NCBI RefSeq assembly: GCF_021018805.1
Contig: NC_086258.1
Coordinates: 15,958,692 to 16,022,691 of the forward strand
DNA length: 64,000 nt
Source: Prinia subflava
Lineage: Eukaryota; Chordata; Aves; Passeriformes; Cisticolidae
Direction: 5' to 3'
The notes beneath the pieces are model-generated. The model made no database searches and was not told where the DNA came from. It saw only the letters and a program-made list of their open reading frames with translations. The position numbers and the translations under genes are program-made. Within the stretch, counting starts at the first letter, position 1. Every line of letters starts with the position of its first letter. Shown in pieces: positions 48,324 to 60,030 of this stretch.

Positions 48324-50752
48324 ACTAAAAGAATGGAAATCAGCATTCCTTGCATAAGGGTGTAACTTGTTCTTGGGGCTGCCTTCAATTCCATCTTTTC
48401 CAGAATGCCCAGCTCATCCCAGCCCCAATTCTTTCCCAAACCCCAGTGCTACACAAGATACATACAGCACACCTATACCCTCTGTGGGTAACTGAGGAGC
48501 TGGTTTGCACTGTAAATACCTGCACTTTAAAGAAAATCCCCCAATGCACTGCAAACTGAGAAAAAGAAATCCTCACAAAGAACTGTGCAGAAAGAGAAGA
48601 AATCCTGAACCCTGTTACATCAGCTTTTACAGTCAATTGGTGGGAAAAGTACATCTTATCACCTCATGAAAATACGATTATTATTAGTTTTATCAAACAA
48701 GCTCATGTTTGCATGTTAGCAGGTAGGGGCATTAATGCTCTCCTCTTTTACACAGCTTCTCAAGCTGCTTTGGCAAGGCAGGTGCTGTTCCATTCCTGCT
48801 CCCCATGCAGAGCAGAAGGTCGTTTGTCCATGGCACAGCTTGGAGCAGAGTCAGATGCTCATTTCTTCTTCATTTGTGTACTGCACTCGACTGCCAGTGC
48901 ACAGCACTCCTGTAATGCCCACTGTGACACTGGGAATACAGATATAAAGCTTTTATTGCAGCTCTGGTCCTTAGCATTTATGATAGGGGTGGAGCTGATG
49001 GTGAATATGTCAGACCTTTCTCTATCAATATTCCTTTACCAAACAGCCTTTGCTGCTTGGCAGGAGCACATCATCACCACTTTCCAGAGAGAAACACACA
49101 ACACAGCCCCTCACTGACATCCCATGCTGAGCTATTTGCTGCCTTCAGGTGTTTTGGAAGGGCTGTTCAGCATAATGAGAGCCATGAATTTCACAGCAAG
49201 CTCCAAGAAAATCTATGGGGGAGCTATTGGCTGGAGGGGTGTGCCAGGCACAGTTTTGGCTGCACTTGAGTACATCACGGCTCTCAGGGCATATTTGGGA
49301 CCCAACTGGTCTCAGCAAGAGAAAGGGGCAGGAATAAGCAGTTTGCTTGATTCAGTGTTGGATAAGTAGTACTGGTCACTTAGCAACCTTCGCTTCTTGG
49401 AGACATACAGATGGTTCAAAACCTGCAGCAGTCTTCAAATCACAGACTAGATTTTCCTGTCATGGGACTCCAAAAGCTTCTTCCATTTCACACAGCCTCT
49501 TATGTTCCATCCCTGCAAAAGGGAGGGGAGTCACCAATCAATATCTGTGAGCAAGGCTGGAGTAACCCCTTCAGTCACAAGAGAAAGAGATGAAATGAAT
49601 GTGAACACAGTCTTGGGCACTGAGAATTTTCCTGGCAAAAGTTTTTGTTTTAACTCCCTTTTATGTAAGTATGTTGCCAGGAAATATCAATCTGCAATTC
49701 AGCATAACAATCACGTTTAGGCAGCTAGAAAGAATGTGAATTAAAAAATACTCCCTTGACTCTGCCTAGTTACATTTGTTTGGTATGATACACATTGGTT
49801 ATTAGCAATCTATCAGCATCATTATTCACTGCTTTTCCTCCTGCTGCTAATTTCGTACACAGTACAAAAGAGATTAAAGAACCACAGTCAGACCAGAGAA
49901 TCTCTTGGCTCAGTGCATCTGTAAGTCCAGAAGTGAATGAGGAGTTACAGAGATTAGACATTTGCAAGAGTATCAGTAATTTCTAGTGTTGTGATACTAA
50001 ATTCAAATCAAAAACCTCAGCCCTTAAATGCTTTAGAAGGCATATAAATTCCTGTCCTTCAGAAAAAGTTTATAGATATTTTCCTGTCTTTGAAGACGGG
50101 AAAAACTTTTCCCCAAGAGTTCATTGGACTATAATTGCCTTTTGTTTGTATTTGCCTGTGAAGACACTGGTATAAACCCCTTCTGTGGCTTATATGGGCT
50201 ACACAGACACTGCACTGATCCAATGCATTAACTCCCATGTTTTTGTGTTCTGGAAATACCATCAATTTTATATAAAACTTTCTGCTTTCCTTCTTCATCA
50301 TATTTACCACATGAATGAGCCAGCAGAGAGGTTTAATCTCTCTTTTTTGAGAGACTGAAGACAGCATTCCAGCCCAATACTGATCTACTCAGGCTCTTTC
50401 ATCTCTCTGATGATCAATCCTGACATGTACTTAAGGAGGCTGAGAAAATAACGACAAAATAAACACTGGCTAAAGAAAAATCATTTCTGCCACCGATTAG
50501 ATAGCTCAGAATTTCTGCACATTACTGAGTCCTCTGTGGCTCAAGTCTGCTGTGATCTACCCAGACACAATGGCTGTGGTTGGTTGTGCAGTTTACAGCA
50601 ATTCCAAATGTTCCTGTTGATTCAAACACCCACTGGCATTTTTCTGCATGGACAAACATAATTTTAAGCACTTCTTTTGCTTTTACAGCAAATGTATTTG
50701 TGGCTGAGTTAATCACCAGGTGACTCTGTGCTTGATTTTCAACCATTGTGAC

Positions 50753-50875
50753 ACAGAATCATAGAATCACTCAGACCAAAAAAGAACTTTAGGACCATCA
50801 AGTCCAACTGTGTGTCAATTATATCTTCCTCAAGAAGGACACCTCTTTCATTAATATGCAATCAAATAAATGTGG
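50753..50875 (-). mobile_element. CR1 LINE 3' end, truncated, minus strand
   Basis: ACAGAATCATAGAATCAC at the left edge is the reverse complement of the CR1 3' terminus, whose hallmark is repeated ATTCTATG-type octamers. It is followed by text that matches the usual CR1 3' region (GGACCATCAAGTCCAAC). The element therefore lies on the minus strand with its 3' end at about 50753 and is cut off within roughly 120 bases, as most CR1 copies are. No coding part remains. CR1 is the dominant LINE of birds and reptiles, which supports the organism call. Confidence 0.8.
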
Positions 50876-53785
50876 CCCATGTCTGAGGCAGTAATATAAA
50901 TGACTTATTGTACCCTTAATCACTTTTGCTTTGTCTGTCAGTGGCTATCAGCTTAACCTGTTTGTTTTGACATTTGCTGGTGCTGTCATGTGCAGAAGGG
51001 AAATTGGTTGGGATAGTTTAATTTCAGGATGTCTAAGCTGAGGGCAATCACTACAGACGTTCAGGCAGCTCCATGCCAGTGGCTTTTCCTCAGATGTTAC
51101 TGATGTCCCTAGGCCTGATCCAGTCAAACAAGCCTGACAGGAAACACACTGTTGTTAACAACAACAAATATATATTATCAAACAGCTTCCTTGCTTATAT
51201 CAAGCCATTTCACAAAGAAAACAACTTGACTAATAAAGATGCTGAGATGCAATTGATTTTGAAAAAGATAATCTACAGTGCAGTGTCAGCATCAGGAACA
51301 AAACTCAATTTCCTGATTCCCAGTCCAATCCTTTCTCCACAACACATCATCTATATATTACTTACCACATGAGGTTCCCATCTCAGAACTGGATGGGCCA
51401 GTACAGCTGCACCTCAGCCACCATTAACATGAAATCACTTTTAAAATGGTGCCTGTTTGATTGGATTTTACTGGATAAATCAGTCCGTGAATAATGTAAA
51501 GAAAACAGGTTTTGGTATTTATAGTTATGATGAAGAATTTAGTGATGGCAGCACTGTATATCACTGACATTAATTTCATTAGATAGAAATTGTACCAGCA
51601 TGACATTGATATATTATAATTAAAACTAATGATCCATTGATTCCCATCCAGAAATCCAGTTAAGATGACAAATATCCTTCTAGAACAGACCAAAGAATAA
51701 ATATTTAAAGCATACAAAAGTCCAGGATGTAAATTCTATATTCAGCTATGCCAACATTTCATATGCCAGTAAGATGATTTAAGTTAGGATGAGAGCATGA
51801 ATAAAAGGAGAGTTTGTGATGATTTGGAAGCTCACTGTGTCAGAAGCAGCATGCCACCAATTCCCATGAGAAATCTGCTGGAGGATGAGCACTATCAGAG
51901 GGATTTCAAGTTGTAAAGGGGAACCTCTGCTGGCCCTGACCCAAATTCACCTTTAGTCAGGAATCTCTATAGGTTAGAACCTTTCAGATGTAAGGAGGAA
52001 GATATTTTGTTTGAGGTGTTTTTCAAATGCAGTTTCAATGTCAGCCATGTCTGTGCTCCTCCATGATCACATCAGCTCCTTATGAGAAAAAAAATCTGCT
52101 GGCAGCTACCCAAGACCCAGTACTAATGATCCCTAAGTGCTTAGCCCAAAATTATCAGAAGAAAATGAAAGGAAACAGCAGGAATTCCTCTGAAGAAATG
52201 GACTGAATCACCCAAAATGCATTTTCTTCATTGTTTACCTTAAGTGTTATTTTATTGTTTACCTTATGGGTCATTTATAAGGACAAAGAACAATACAGAT
52301 TCTTCTTTCCTCACAGATAAAAAATCACGAGTCCCATGTGTGCTGTAGACACAATTACATCTCTTGCTCTCCTTTCCTTTCATTATATGATTTTCCTATG
52401 ATTAGACCTTAAAAGAATTGACCTTCCTTCTACCATAAACTGGAGAGACAACTTCTGAATGTTTAATAAACATAGTAAAAGCAGATTAGACACAGTCTTT
52501 CAACCCAGGAGTGGGAGCATCATCTAATTTTCAGAAGCTGTTCCTGGTTCTGTTGTTGATGTGCCAACTGAAACAGTTAAATTTTAAAAAATTTAGAGGA
52601 ACTTCTATTGATTTGCATCAGTACATGCATATTTACTGTAGGCGTAACATATCCTGAACAACTCTTTGTTTAAAACATTTGACTGAGGCAGGCACAAAGT
52701 GGGGAAAACATCTATTTGCAGATGTGAAAGACTTTCCACTGAACAAGCCCCTTAAACTTTCTGTTACAGTCCAGGGTAAAAAACCTGAGCAAATCCCAAA
52801 CCCTCCCAGAGGGATCCAGCTGGTTTGGGATTCCCTCTCCCATTAGTCAGAGGATCTGTGAAATGCATCTGTGAATATTTTAAAGAGCAAACACACATCC
52901 TTCCTCACCTGCTTGAGCTCAGACAGGTTTTTCTCCTCTTGCTGACTCAAGAAAAGAACATTTCCCCATTCCCCCTCTCTTTGCCTGGCCTGGAGACAAC
53001 CACCCCCCTCATTTCACCATTGCTTTGGAAATGCAAATACCAAGTAGGGGAGAAGATTTAGGCAGGAACCCCCAGAGCCCCTGTGTGACCAGAGACAGAT
53101 GGAAATTGGGATGTGCAGGGCATCTCCCAAGGGGCAGGATACACATGTACCTTAATTAAGCCTTTTTCTGCAGGGTAATCTGACTCATTAGGCCAACAGA
53201 TACTGATTTTAGGAGAGCCCACGTTTAATTTACAAATTAGTGGATTACAGTAAAATGTGTAACAACATATTAAATGAAGCATTAAGGTAATACAGCCCAA
53301 ATGACACATGATAAACTATATAAGCATATATACAAATTTGATTTAATATGTTCGCTTCCTTTGCCCTCTGCCAGTCTGATTGCCTTTGCATAATCCATGT
53401 TTCTAATTATCCCCTGGTATGCCTTGCATATAAATAGCTAATTAGATAGTGTCCCTGTCAGCTATGAAGTATGTAATATCTGAAAAAAATACTCCTTTGG
53501 AAATTTAATTTAGGATAACAGATTGTGCTATCCAACTGAAGAATTAAAGCTTTCAGTTTACTAATATGTTTGTGCATTTAATATCAACCTCATACTATTA
53601 TATGAGTACCCACAAATGCATCCAATAGTTCTATTATTTTTTTTTAAAAAATCCTTCTGTCAGAAGCTTGTACAGTAATTACAGTAAGATGCTTAAGATC
53701 TAAAAGTCACATTTCAGAAAATGATTTTATACGTATGTCAACTGTCTGCTGAATATGTGCAAAGTGCAAAATTCTCACCTGCAGC
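50876..53785. other. Unique non-coding sequence
   Basis: No gene is supported. A loose 24-base period lies at 52230-52266. The AT-rich stretch at 53340-53560 carries octamer-like, TAATCC and TAATTA motifs and looks like a possible conserved enhancer. Confidence 0.5.
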
Positions 53786-53960
53786 TCTAGAAATGCTAGA
53801 GCAGATCAGACCAAAGGGCTGGGCACTGCTCTGGGCTCCTGCTGGCCACAGCTGGGTGTTCCAGGGAAGGGGGATGTTCTGAGCCTGCTGTTGATGAGAA
53901 CTGTGTTACCTTGCATCAAACACCCTTTTCCTTCTCTTGCCTTGTCACTTAGTGCCCTGT
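53786..53960 (+). mobile_element. Possible ancient CR1-like fragment
   Basis: The text GCTAGAGCAGATCAGACCAAAGGGC near 53797 is like a piece found in old CR1 copies of turtles, crocodiles and birds (AGATCAGACCAAAGG). A seven-base inverted pair (GCTCTAG / CTAGAGC) sits at its left edge. The following 150 bases are too diverged for me to follow. The call rests on remembered similarity over about 20 bases. Confidence 0.35.
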
Positions 53961-56900
53961 TCAGATGCCACCCTGATCAATGCACACAGAGCATGTGAAC
54001 AGTCTCATGTGAAGGGTGAGACAATACAGATGTTATAATTCATGCCACAACAATCAAAAGCTGAACTATTGCCTAATTACAAGACATTATGATCATTCCT
54101 TGAGCTATCAGCTTTTGCCACACGATGCTGCTACTGCCTTAAAGCAAATCATCTAAAATTACATCTTGTGGGTCCTACTACAATGCATCTTTCATAGTTC
54201 TATTTCTCCAAAATATCTAGTCTTACTTGCAAGGTTATAATTTGAAACTCGTTTCCAGTTCCATTCCTCTCTGAACAATGCCTGCCCTATTCCATATAAT
54301 TTCTAAGTCATCATTTTTTTGTCTCAAAGTTTGCATACAGGTACATACTATGTGAGCTTTCTGCCAGGCTTTGAGAAGTCTCTACAAACCCATTTCCCAC
54401 ACTGGACAATAAATGTGAGAATCTCTGCAGGAACTTGGTGTATAAATGTCACATCATCTCTGACTCCACAGCTCAGTGTGATCTGTGGTTTATGTGTAGT
54501 ACACAGCCCACGTGAAAGGCAATGATGCTCATTTCGGAGTAATTATGGCTAATAAAAATACTGGGATTGCAAAACAAGTTCTTATAAATAGCACAGGGAT
54601 AATCATTAAAAAAGATGGAAGTGAAAATCTTTTCCATTCAGGGCGGAGATGGTTTTTAAAAGCAATCTCTTCCTCGGCTCACACTCCTTTTTCAGAGTTG
54701 CCCCAGCTGCAGAAGAAATCCTAGGAACCTGTGACCTGCCCTGTACCCCTGCTTCAGACTATCCCTATCCCCATCAGCACATGGAAATGGGGAAGAGCAG
54801 CTTCCCTCGAGGAGGGATAAGACAAACCACAGGAAAGGACACACAGAGGAAAACCTGCCACAGAACAAGTAACAGCCTGCACCTCCTGTAATGCAAAGGA
54901 ATGTCTCTGTGTGCCCATAGCCAGCTAAAAGTCAGGGTGATTTGTCATCTTAAATTATTCATGAAAGCCTGATTTATGTTCTTAGAGGCATGCAAGCAGC
55001 TCTAGATGTTTCCCCCTCTTTCCATACAGGTCCATTTGCTTATATGGAGACTTGATCCATGTTGTCTTTGCATTGTTGGGGTAAATGTTATAGAATAAGC
55101 TGGTAGGGCATTAACAAATTATTTAGTACAATTTCTATGGAATTTCTCAATACTATTTGGACCATAGTATGAATATACTTTTTTGTAGCAGACATTTGTA
55201 CTAACTGGGAAAATGTAGCTGGACTTATTATAATAAAGTAATGTTAATAATGTTTTGGAGACAGAACAATACCCCCAGATCTCCTGGCTGTTATACACTA
55301 ACCCATGCTCTTATGTGCCAACATTTAAAAGAACCCTATCTGGGCAGAACAAATGTGGGATCTTTGGATCCCATGCATCTTTTCTTACCTTGTTATTGAA
55401 GCCTTCCCAAACACTTTGCTTCCTTGCAATCAAAAAGATGAAAAATACATATATACATAATAGCTGTTTTCTGCTCTGCCCTTTGCTGCTGTCACTGTGC
55501 TCCTCAAAGTTGTAGATTTATAGAAATTTTTCAGCATTAAATATATTCATACATTTTTAGGGAGTAATTGTTTATACCTGAAACATTAATTGGAAGTGTC
55601 AGTATTTTCTGTAGTCATCTGGACTGGTTTATTTGTAACAGGTTAGCAATACAAGTAAGAATTTCTGAGCATTCTTGACAAAACAAGAAGTATTTCATAA
55701 CATGAAGCCTTGCAGTAACATTTGGAAGGTGGCAATGAGCAGAAACCATCTAGGACTGAGTTCTAGGGATGACACAGCACCTGGAGCTCCCTCTGTATGT
55801 GCAATCAGGATCTGATGGCAACACCTTTCTGGAGGAGCATTTTCACTGACAAACAAAGTGACAGCTTTTCCCACTTGTCTGAAGCATTTGCATATTACAG
55901 TCCTTTCCCCACATGAGGGAATTGGTGCTTTTAGTCTTGTAATATACCATAGCAACAAGCATTACTTGCACTAAATATATTTCTGTGATTATTATTTTGT
56001 TTATCATCAGCAAGCTTAAATGAAAATGACAATGCCGAGAGATACTCTTTAGCTGATAGCTGTATTTATTCTGTATGTTTATGCACTGGCTGTCAAAACA
56101 GCTGTAAAATATTCATGTGAGGATGCAGATTCCTTGGAAACTCAGAAAAGTGAGATAGACCAGTCTACCCCATTTTAGATGCATTTTGCAATGCCTGTGT
56201 ATCTCCATTGATGTTTTTATTGCAGTCTAATGTAGGAAGGCTTTTTAAAGCTTTTTTGGATGTCAATAAGAGGATCTCTATCTATCCAATTCACTTACCA
56301 ATTTGTCTATTATTAAGTGTTCACCAGGCTGTGACAACTCCAGTAAAGTGAAGGGAACTCTAAGGGAGCCATGTGTTATGAGTTTTCTTTTCCTTTTAAA
56401 ACAGATCTAAAATTTTTCACCTGCTAAATTACAAAAATATGATTCATTGCTGTCTTTTGAATGTTGTTGCATGGAAAAGATCAAACTCAGGAAATCATGC
56501 GAGATTTTTCCAAAATACTGCACTTTGCATGCAAAGACTGCAAATTAATATTCAGCTAAACCCCACCCTTTATGCTTTGCTTAATACCTGCCTAAATGTT
56601 TGAGCATCACTCTGTTTAACACCAGTATCAAGCTCAAAGTGCAGGTCCTGACTGTAGTCTGGTGTGTGATTTGTGACCATCCACATGCAAAAAATATTTT
56701 TACACATGCCCAGATCCACTGGCTGTACATACCAAAGAACCCTCTTTGCCCATGTGGTCCAACATTTCCCCCAAATCAGCCCCAGAATAGGAGTCAAGCA
56801 ATACTTGGGCCCAGCTGACAAAATATCCATCAGAAGTGTGGGTAAATTCACTGGGCTGCATCAAAGATTTTCAGCAGCTAAGAGCAGGGTTTGATTTTTA

Positions 56901-57599
56901 TGCAAAGCCATCCTGAGACAGACGCTTGCTTGAACAGCCCACACAGTCAGACCCTCAGCTAATTACAAATCCCGTCTCTTCTGAATGAATAAGCATCTGT
57001 GCATCTGCTATGAGTCATGATGCCAATGGTTTTGTCAGGTGCTTGTCTTCATTTAGCAATTAAACCAGCACAGCACGGAGAGGAGGCTTTTCAATTTGCA
57101 TTGTGGCTACCTGAGAGATGTCTGGAAGCAGCAGCACAAGGATTTCAAGGCGTGGGGGGAAAGAAGTTTTGGTTTCTAGGCCTTCAAAGGAAGCTCAGAG
57201 CCCAGGCAGGTTCCTGTTCCTGTGATGAGAGATGGATGCTCTCCAGTCACTCTGAGTGTGTCAGTGCTGCTGGTAGAGCAGCCAGGGCCAGGGATCAGGC
57301 ACAGGCTGGGTTAACTCCTTTCTGCAGAAGAAACTTAGATTCTAAGCACATTTCTGCTTTATTTCTAGATGGCCTTCCATGTTCTGTCTCTTGGATAAAT
57401 ATATCTTCAAAACACTGTCTCATAAAGAACCTGACTTTGGTTAACCTGGTACTCCCAAAATACCTGCTTTTCTCCTCGACTGTGCACAGGAAACTGTGGT
57501 GCTGCTCTGACACTCACGTACATTCTTGGCCTATGGAAATGTGGCTAACAGCTGGCCTGGAGGCCTCACAGCTATAAATAATCCTAATTATAATTTTAT
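53961..57599. other. Unique non-coding sequence
   Basis: I see no named repeat. The block at 54020-54180 has SOX-like ACAACAAT, TCF-like ATCAAAAG and TAATTAC motifs close together. The longest open frame in the whole window, 57017-57577 (186 codons), ends here; see the findings. Confidence 0.5.
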
Positions 57600-57881
57600 A
57601 ACTGAAGGGTGGCTGATTATGTAACTACCTTGGTTATATAACTCCAATATTGGTGGGTGGCAACCAATTCAGCCAATCAGGACTGACCATGTGGACTTTT
57701 TAAAACTATATAAGGAGAACTGTACTCAATAATTGGCTGTTATCTCATGAGCCTCAGTGTGTTCTGTCCTGTGCCTGTCTCCCAGACTGCGATATGGAAA
57801 ATACATTCTGCTCTCATGCAGGGTCTGAAACAAAATTGTTATGACCTTTTCTTCTGGCTAGTTGGGATAGTCCAACAGGTG
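57600..57881 (+). mobile_element. Retroviral LTR, plus orientation
   Basis: Two CCAAT boxes (57664-57668 and 57673-57677) precede TATATAAGG (57707-57715) by 30-40 bases, followed by an AT-poor R-like region with CTGTCTCCCAG text. This is the layout of a U3-R promoter. No AATAAA was found downstream. The right end may be the CA at 57881 and the left end TGAAGGG near 57603 or TGTGGC near 57539; neither is certain and no target-site duplication was seen. No internal retroviral sequence follows, so a solo LTR is likely. Confidence 0.55.
57707..57715 (+). promoter_or_regulatory. TATA box of the 57.6 kb LTR
   Basis: TATATAAGG, preceded by two CCAAT boxes. It would start rightward transcription near 57740. 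Confidence 0.5.
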
Positions 57882-59150
57882 CACCCCAGGAATTTTTTTT
57901 TTTATGTGTAAAGGGTTTTTGTTAATGTTTTAAAGTACATTTTAGGCTGACAACAGCAGCAGAACACAGAAGGCAGAGTGGCAGATTCTCTGTTCTAATC
58001 ACTTGTTTCAAGCTCCTTCACAGGATACTCTGGGCAGTGCTTTTTTTGGGTGATTAAAATCACTCAAGATTGATAGATAAAGGTGTAAGACTTGGAGGAA
58101 TCTAAAAGTGAACCTGCTGTCAAGACACTTTACAGCATTACCCGAGGCATGCTTTATTTCTCTGGATATGCACTACCTGTCATCACATATTGCTTGAAGA
58201 CTTTAATTCTTTATTGGTATCACAGCCCATGGAAACTTTTCTCATAATCCCTACATTTATATCTTTGCTCCAGGATAATTATCCACTGCTCCAGTTCTCT
58301 CTGAGCTGCTTCACTGAGTTTCAGTCTGTCTTCATGACAGAGAAATTATTTTTCTCCTCTGCACTATCTTTGATCTGCCCTCGGAAGCAGCTGGTAAGAT
58401 CCTGACTCCTACTAATTTTGAACTAGACTCCTATTTTAAGTTAAAGAGTATTCCATAGTTTCTGCTCTTCCCAAATTCTTTCTGGTGCCAGCTAAATTGA
58501 AGTAATCCCAGGGCTTGCAGGTAGAAAGGAGAGGTTCTTTTTATGCTGCATCACAAGCCCGTGGGTGACTTTACAGGGCAGAAGGAACCTTATTCTTGTT
58601 TTAGCTACAACTCTAAATGCTTTGCCTTTTAACCTTTCTTTAAGAGACTCTTTAGCTGAACTCCAGGCCTTGCTTATTCCAAGCTCCTGACAGCAGTAAT
58701 ACCAGTTTCAGACAGGTAACATTCCCTTAGTGCCAACATCTCCCCACTTAGTCCTACGTACAAGAAAACTTGGACAGCTCCACTGCTTCTGAATGCTGAG
58801 GACAGCTGTGAGAGAGGAAGGAGGAAGAGGAAAGTCTCACAAAATTGCCTTGTGAGTTAAAACAAAATTATGGAGTCTAGCATGCTATGTGAATATAGAG
58901 CTAGGTGTTCAAAAGAGCTAAATTCTTGGTTAAGCACCTTCATGAAGTGGACAGATGTTTCTCTGCAGGTACTGAGGCCTCAGTTATGAATACTGAGCCC
59001 ACCTAAACATGCTTTCCTGAAAGTCATTCCCCTTCCCTTCACTTTCTAAATGTAATTAAACTGACTTAAAAAAAAAATCCAGCTGTGAGATCTGTGAGCA
59101 ATGGGACAGTTTTACAAGAGAAAGGAAAAAAAAGAAGCAAAGCAAAGCAG
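57882..59150. other. Unique non-coding sequence
   Basis: A T run lies at 57894-57903 and an A run at about 59069-59077. No gene or repeat family was recognised. Confidence 0.5.
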
Positions 59151-59159
59151 CAGCATCTT

Positions 59160-59800
59160 TTTGGATATAAACCATCCCTTGCCATCACTGCATGGAGAAG
59201 AGAAACAAGGCACCACTGGTGCCTGCAAGCCACAATGACAACAGTTTAGTTGTGGTGTCAGAATCGTGACCTCAGAACCAGCTGTGGTGGCAAATGAATC
59301 AGGGTGGGAACAGTGGAGTAGCCTGGAAAAGTAAATAATAATGGGCCAGAGCCAACAAAAGAACAGAAGCCCAGCACAGTATAAGGCAAACTCCAAGCAC
59401 CAAGAGAAAGGAGTGAATATAACAATATACACAGAGTGGTGAACCAGAGAATCACGAGAACTCAGAACTTTGCATTACTTGTAAAGTACTGTTGTCCAAT
59501 TAAAAACAAGAACTCGGAACATAACCTTATTTGGCACAAACATATTTACATAACCTTTCCCATGATCCCATTCTCCTCATCATAACCTCACTTGGTGTTT
59601 CCCTTCTTATCATCCTGCCTCCCAAAGGTGTTAAATTGATGCCTTTGTTGTCAGCAAAGGCCAGCTCACCGTCTACCCCCACCAGTTTCACCCCACATTT
59701 AGTGACCAGAGGAAATGTGGGAAATGTCCCAGCTTCTCCTTTGAAAGCTGGAGCCACTATTTCTAGCCTGGCTGCTGCACTGGGAGTTGAGTTTTAATGA
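59160..59800 (-). mobile_element. Possible minus-strand retroviral 3' junction
   Basis: On the minus strand an open stretch of about 76 codons (59757 down to 59527), without an ATG, runs across a purine-rich tract (complement of 59554-59580). Three bases later comes TGTAAATATG (complement of 59541-59550), a possible LTR start. Purine tract followed by TG is the junction seen at the left side of a 3' LTR. The peptide is unrecognised and I see no clear TATA box or AATAAA afterwards, so this is only a possibility. Confidence 0.25.
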
Positions 59801-59992
59801 GTTTGAAGTAGTTTCATATGTTTATTTTCTTATCTTTTCAAATAAATTAAGGTTGTATCAGGCTTCCACACTGCAAGTTAATCTGTCCAGTTCCCTGTCA
59901 TACTCTTCAAGTGGACCAGAATAATATATTAAATGAGAGCAGTGACCTGGGAGATTACAAGGGAGATTAATATCTGTGCTGCATCACTTAGA

Positions 59993-59995
<3 letters not shown>

Positions 59996-60027
<32 letters not shown>
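59996..60027 (+). repeat. (TA)16 microsatellite
   Basis: Pure alternating TA, 32 bases, able to form a cruciform. Expected to be variable in length. Confidence 0.95.

Positions 60028-60030
<3 letters not shown>

Larger units (their letters stand above)
39876..50752. other. Unique non-coding sequence
   Basis: No gene and no named interspersed repeat was recognised in this 11-kb stretch. It holds simple repeats at 41526-41555 and 44973-44988 and a small tandem pair at 48281-48323. Open frames up to 134 codons (48713-49117) overlap others and show no known domain. The AT-rich block at 46930-47110, with TAATTAAAAT and TTAATCATGC motifs, is a possible conserved element. Confidence 0.5.
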
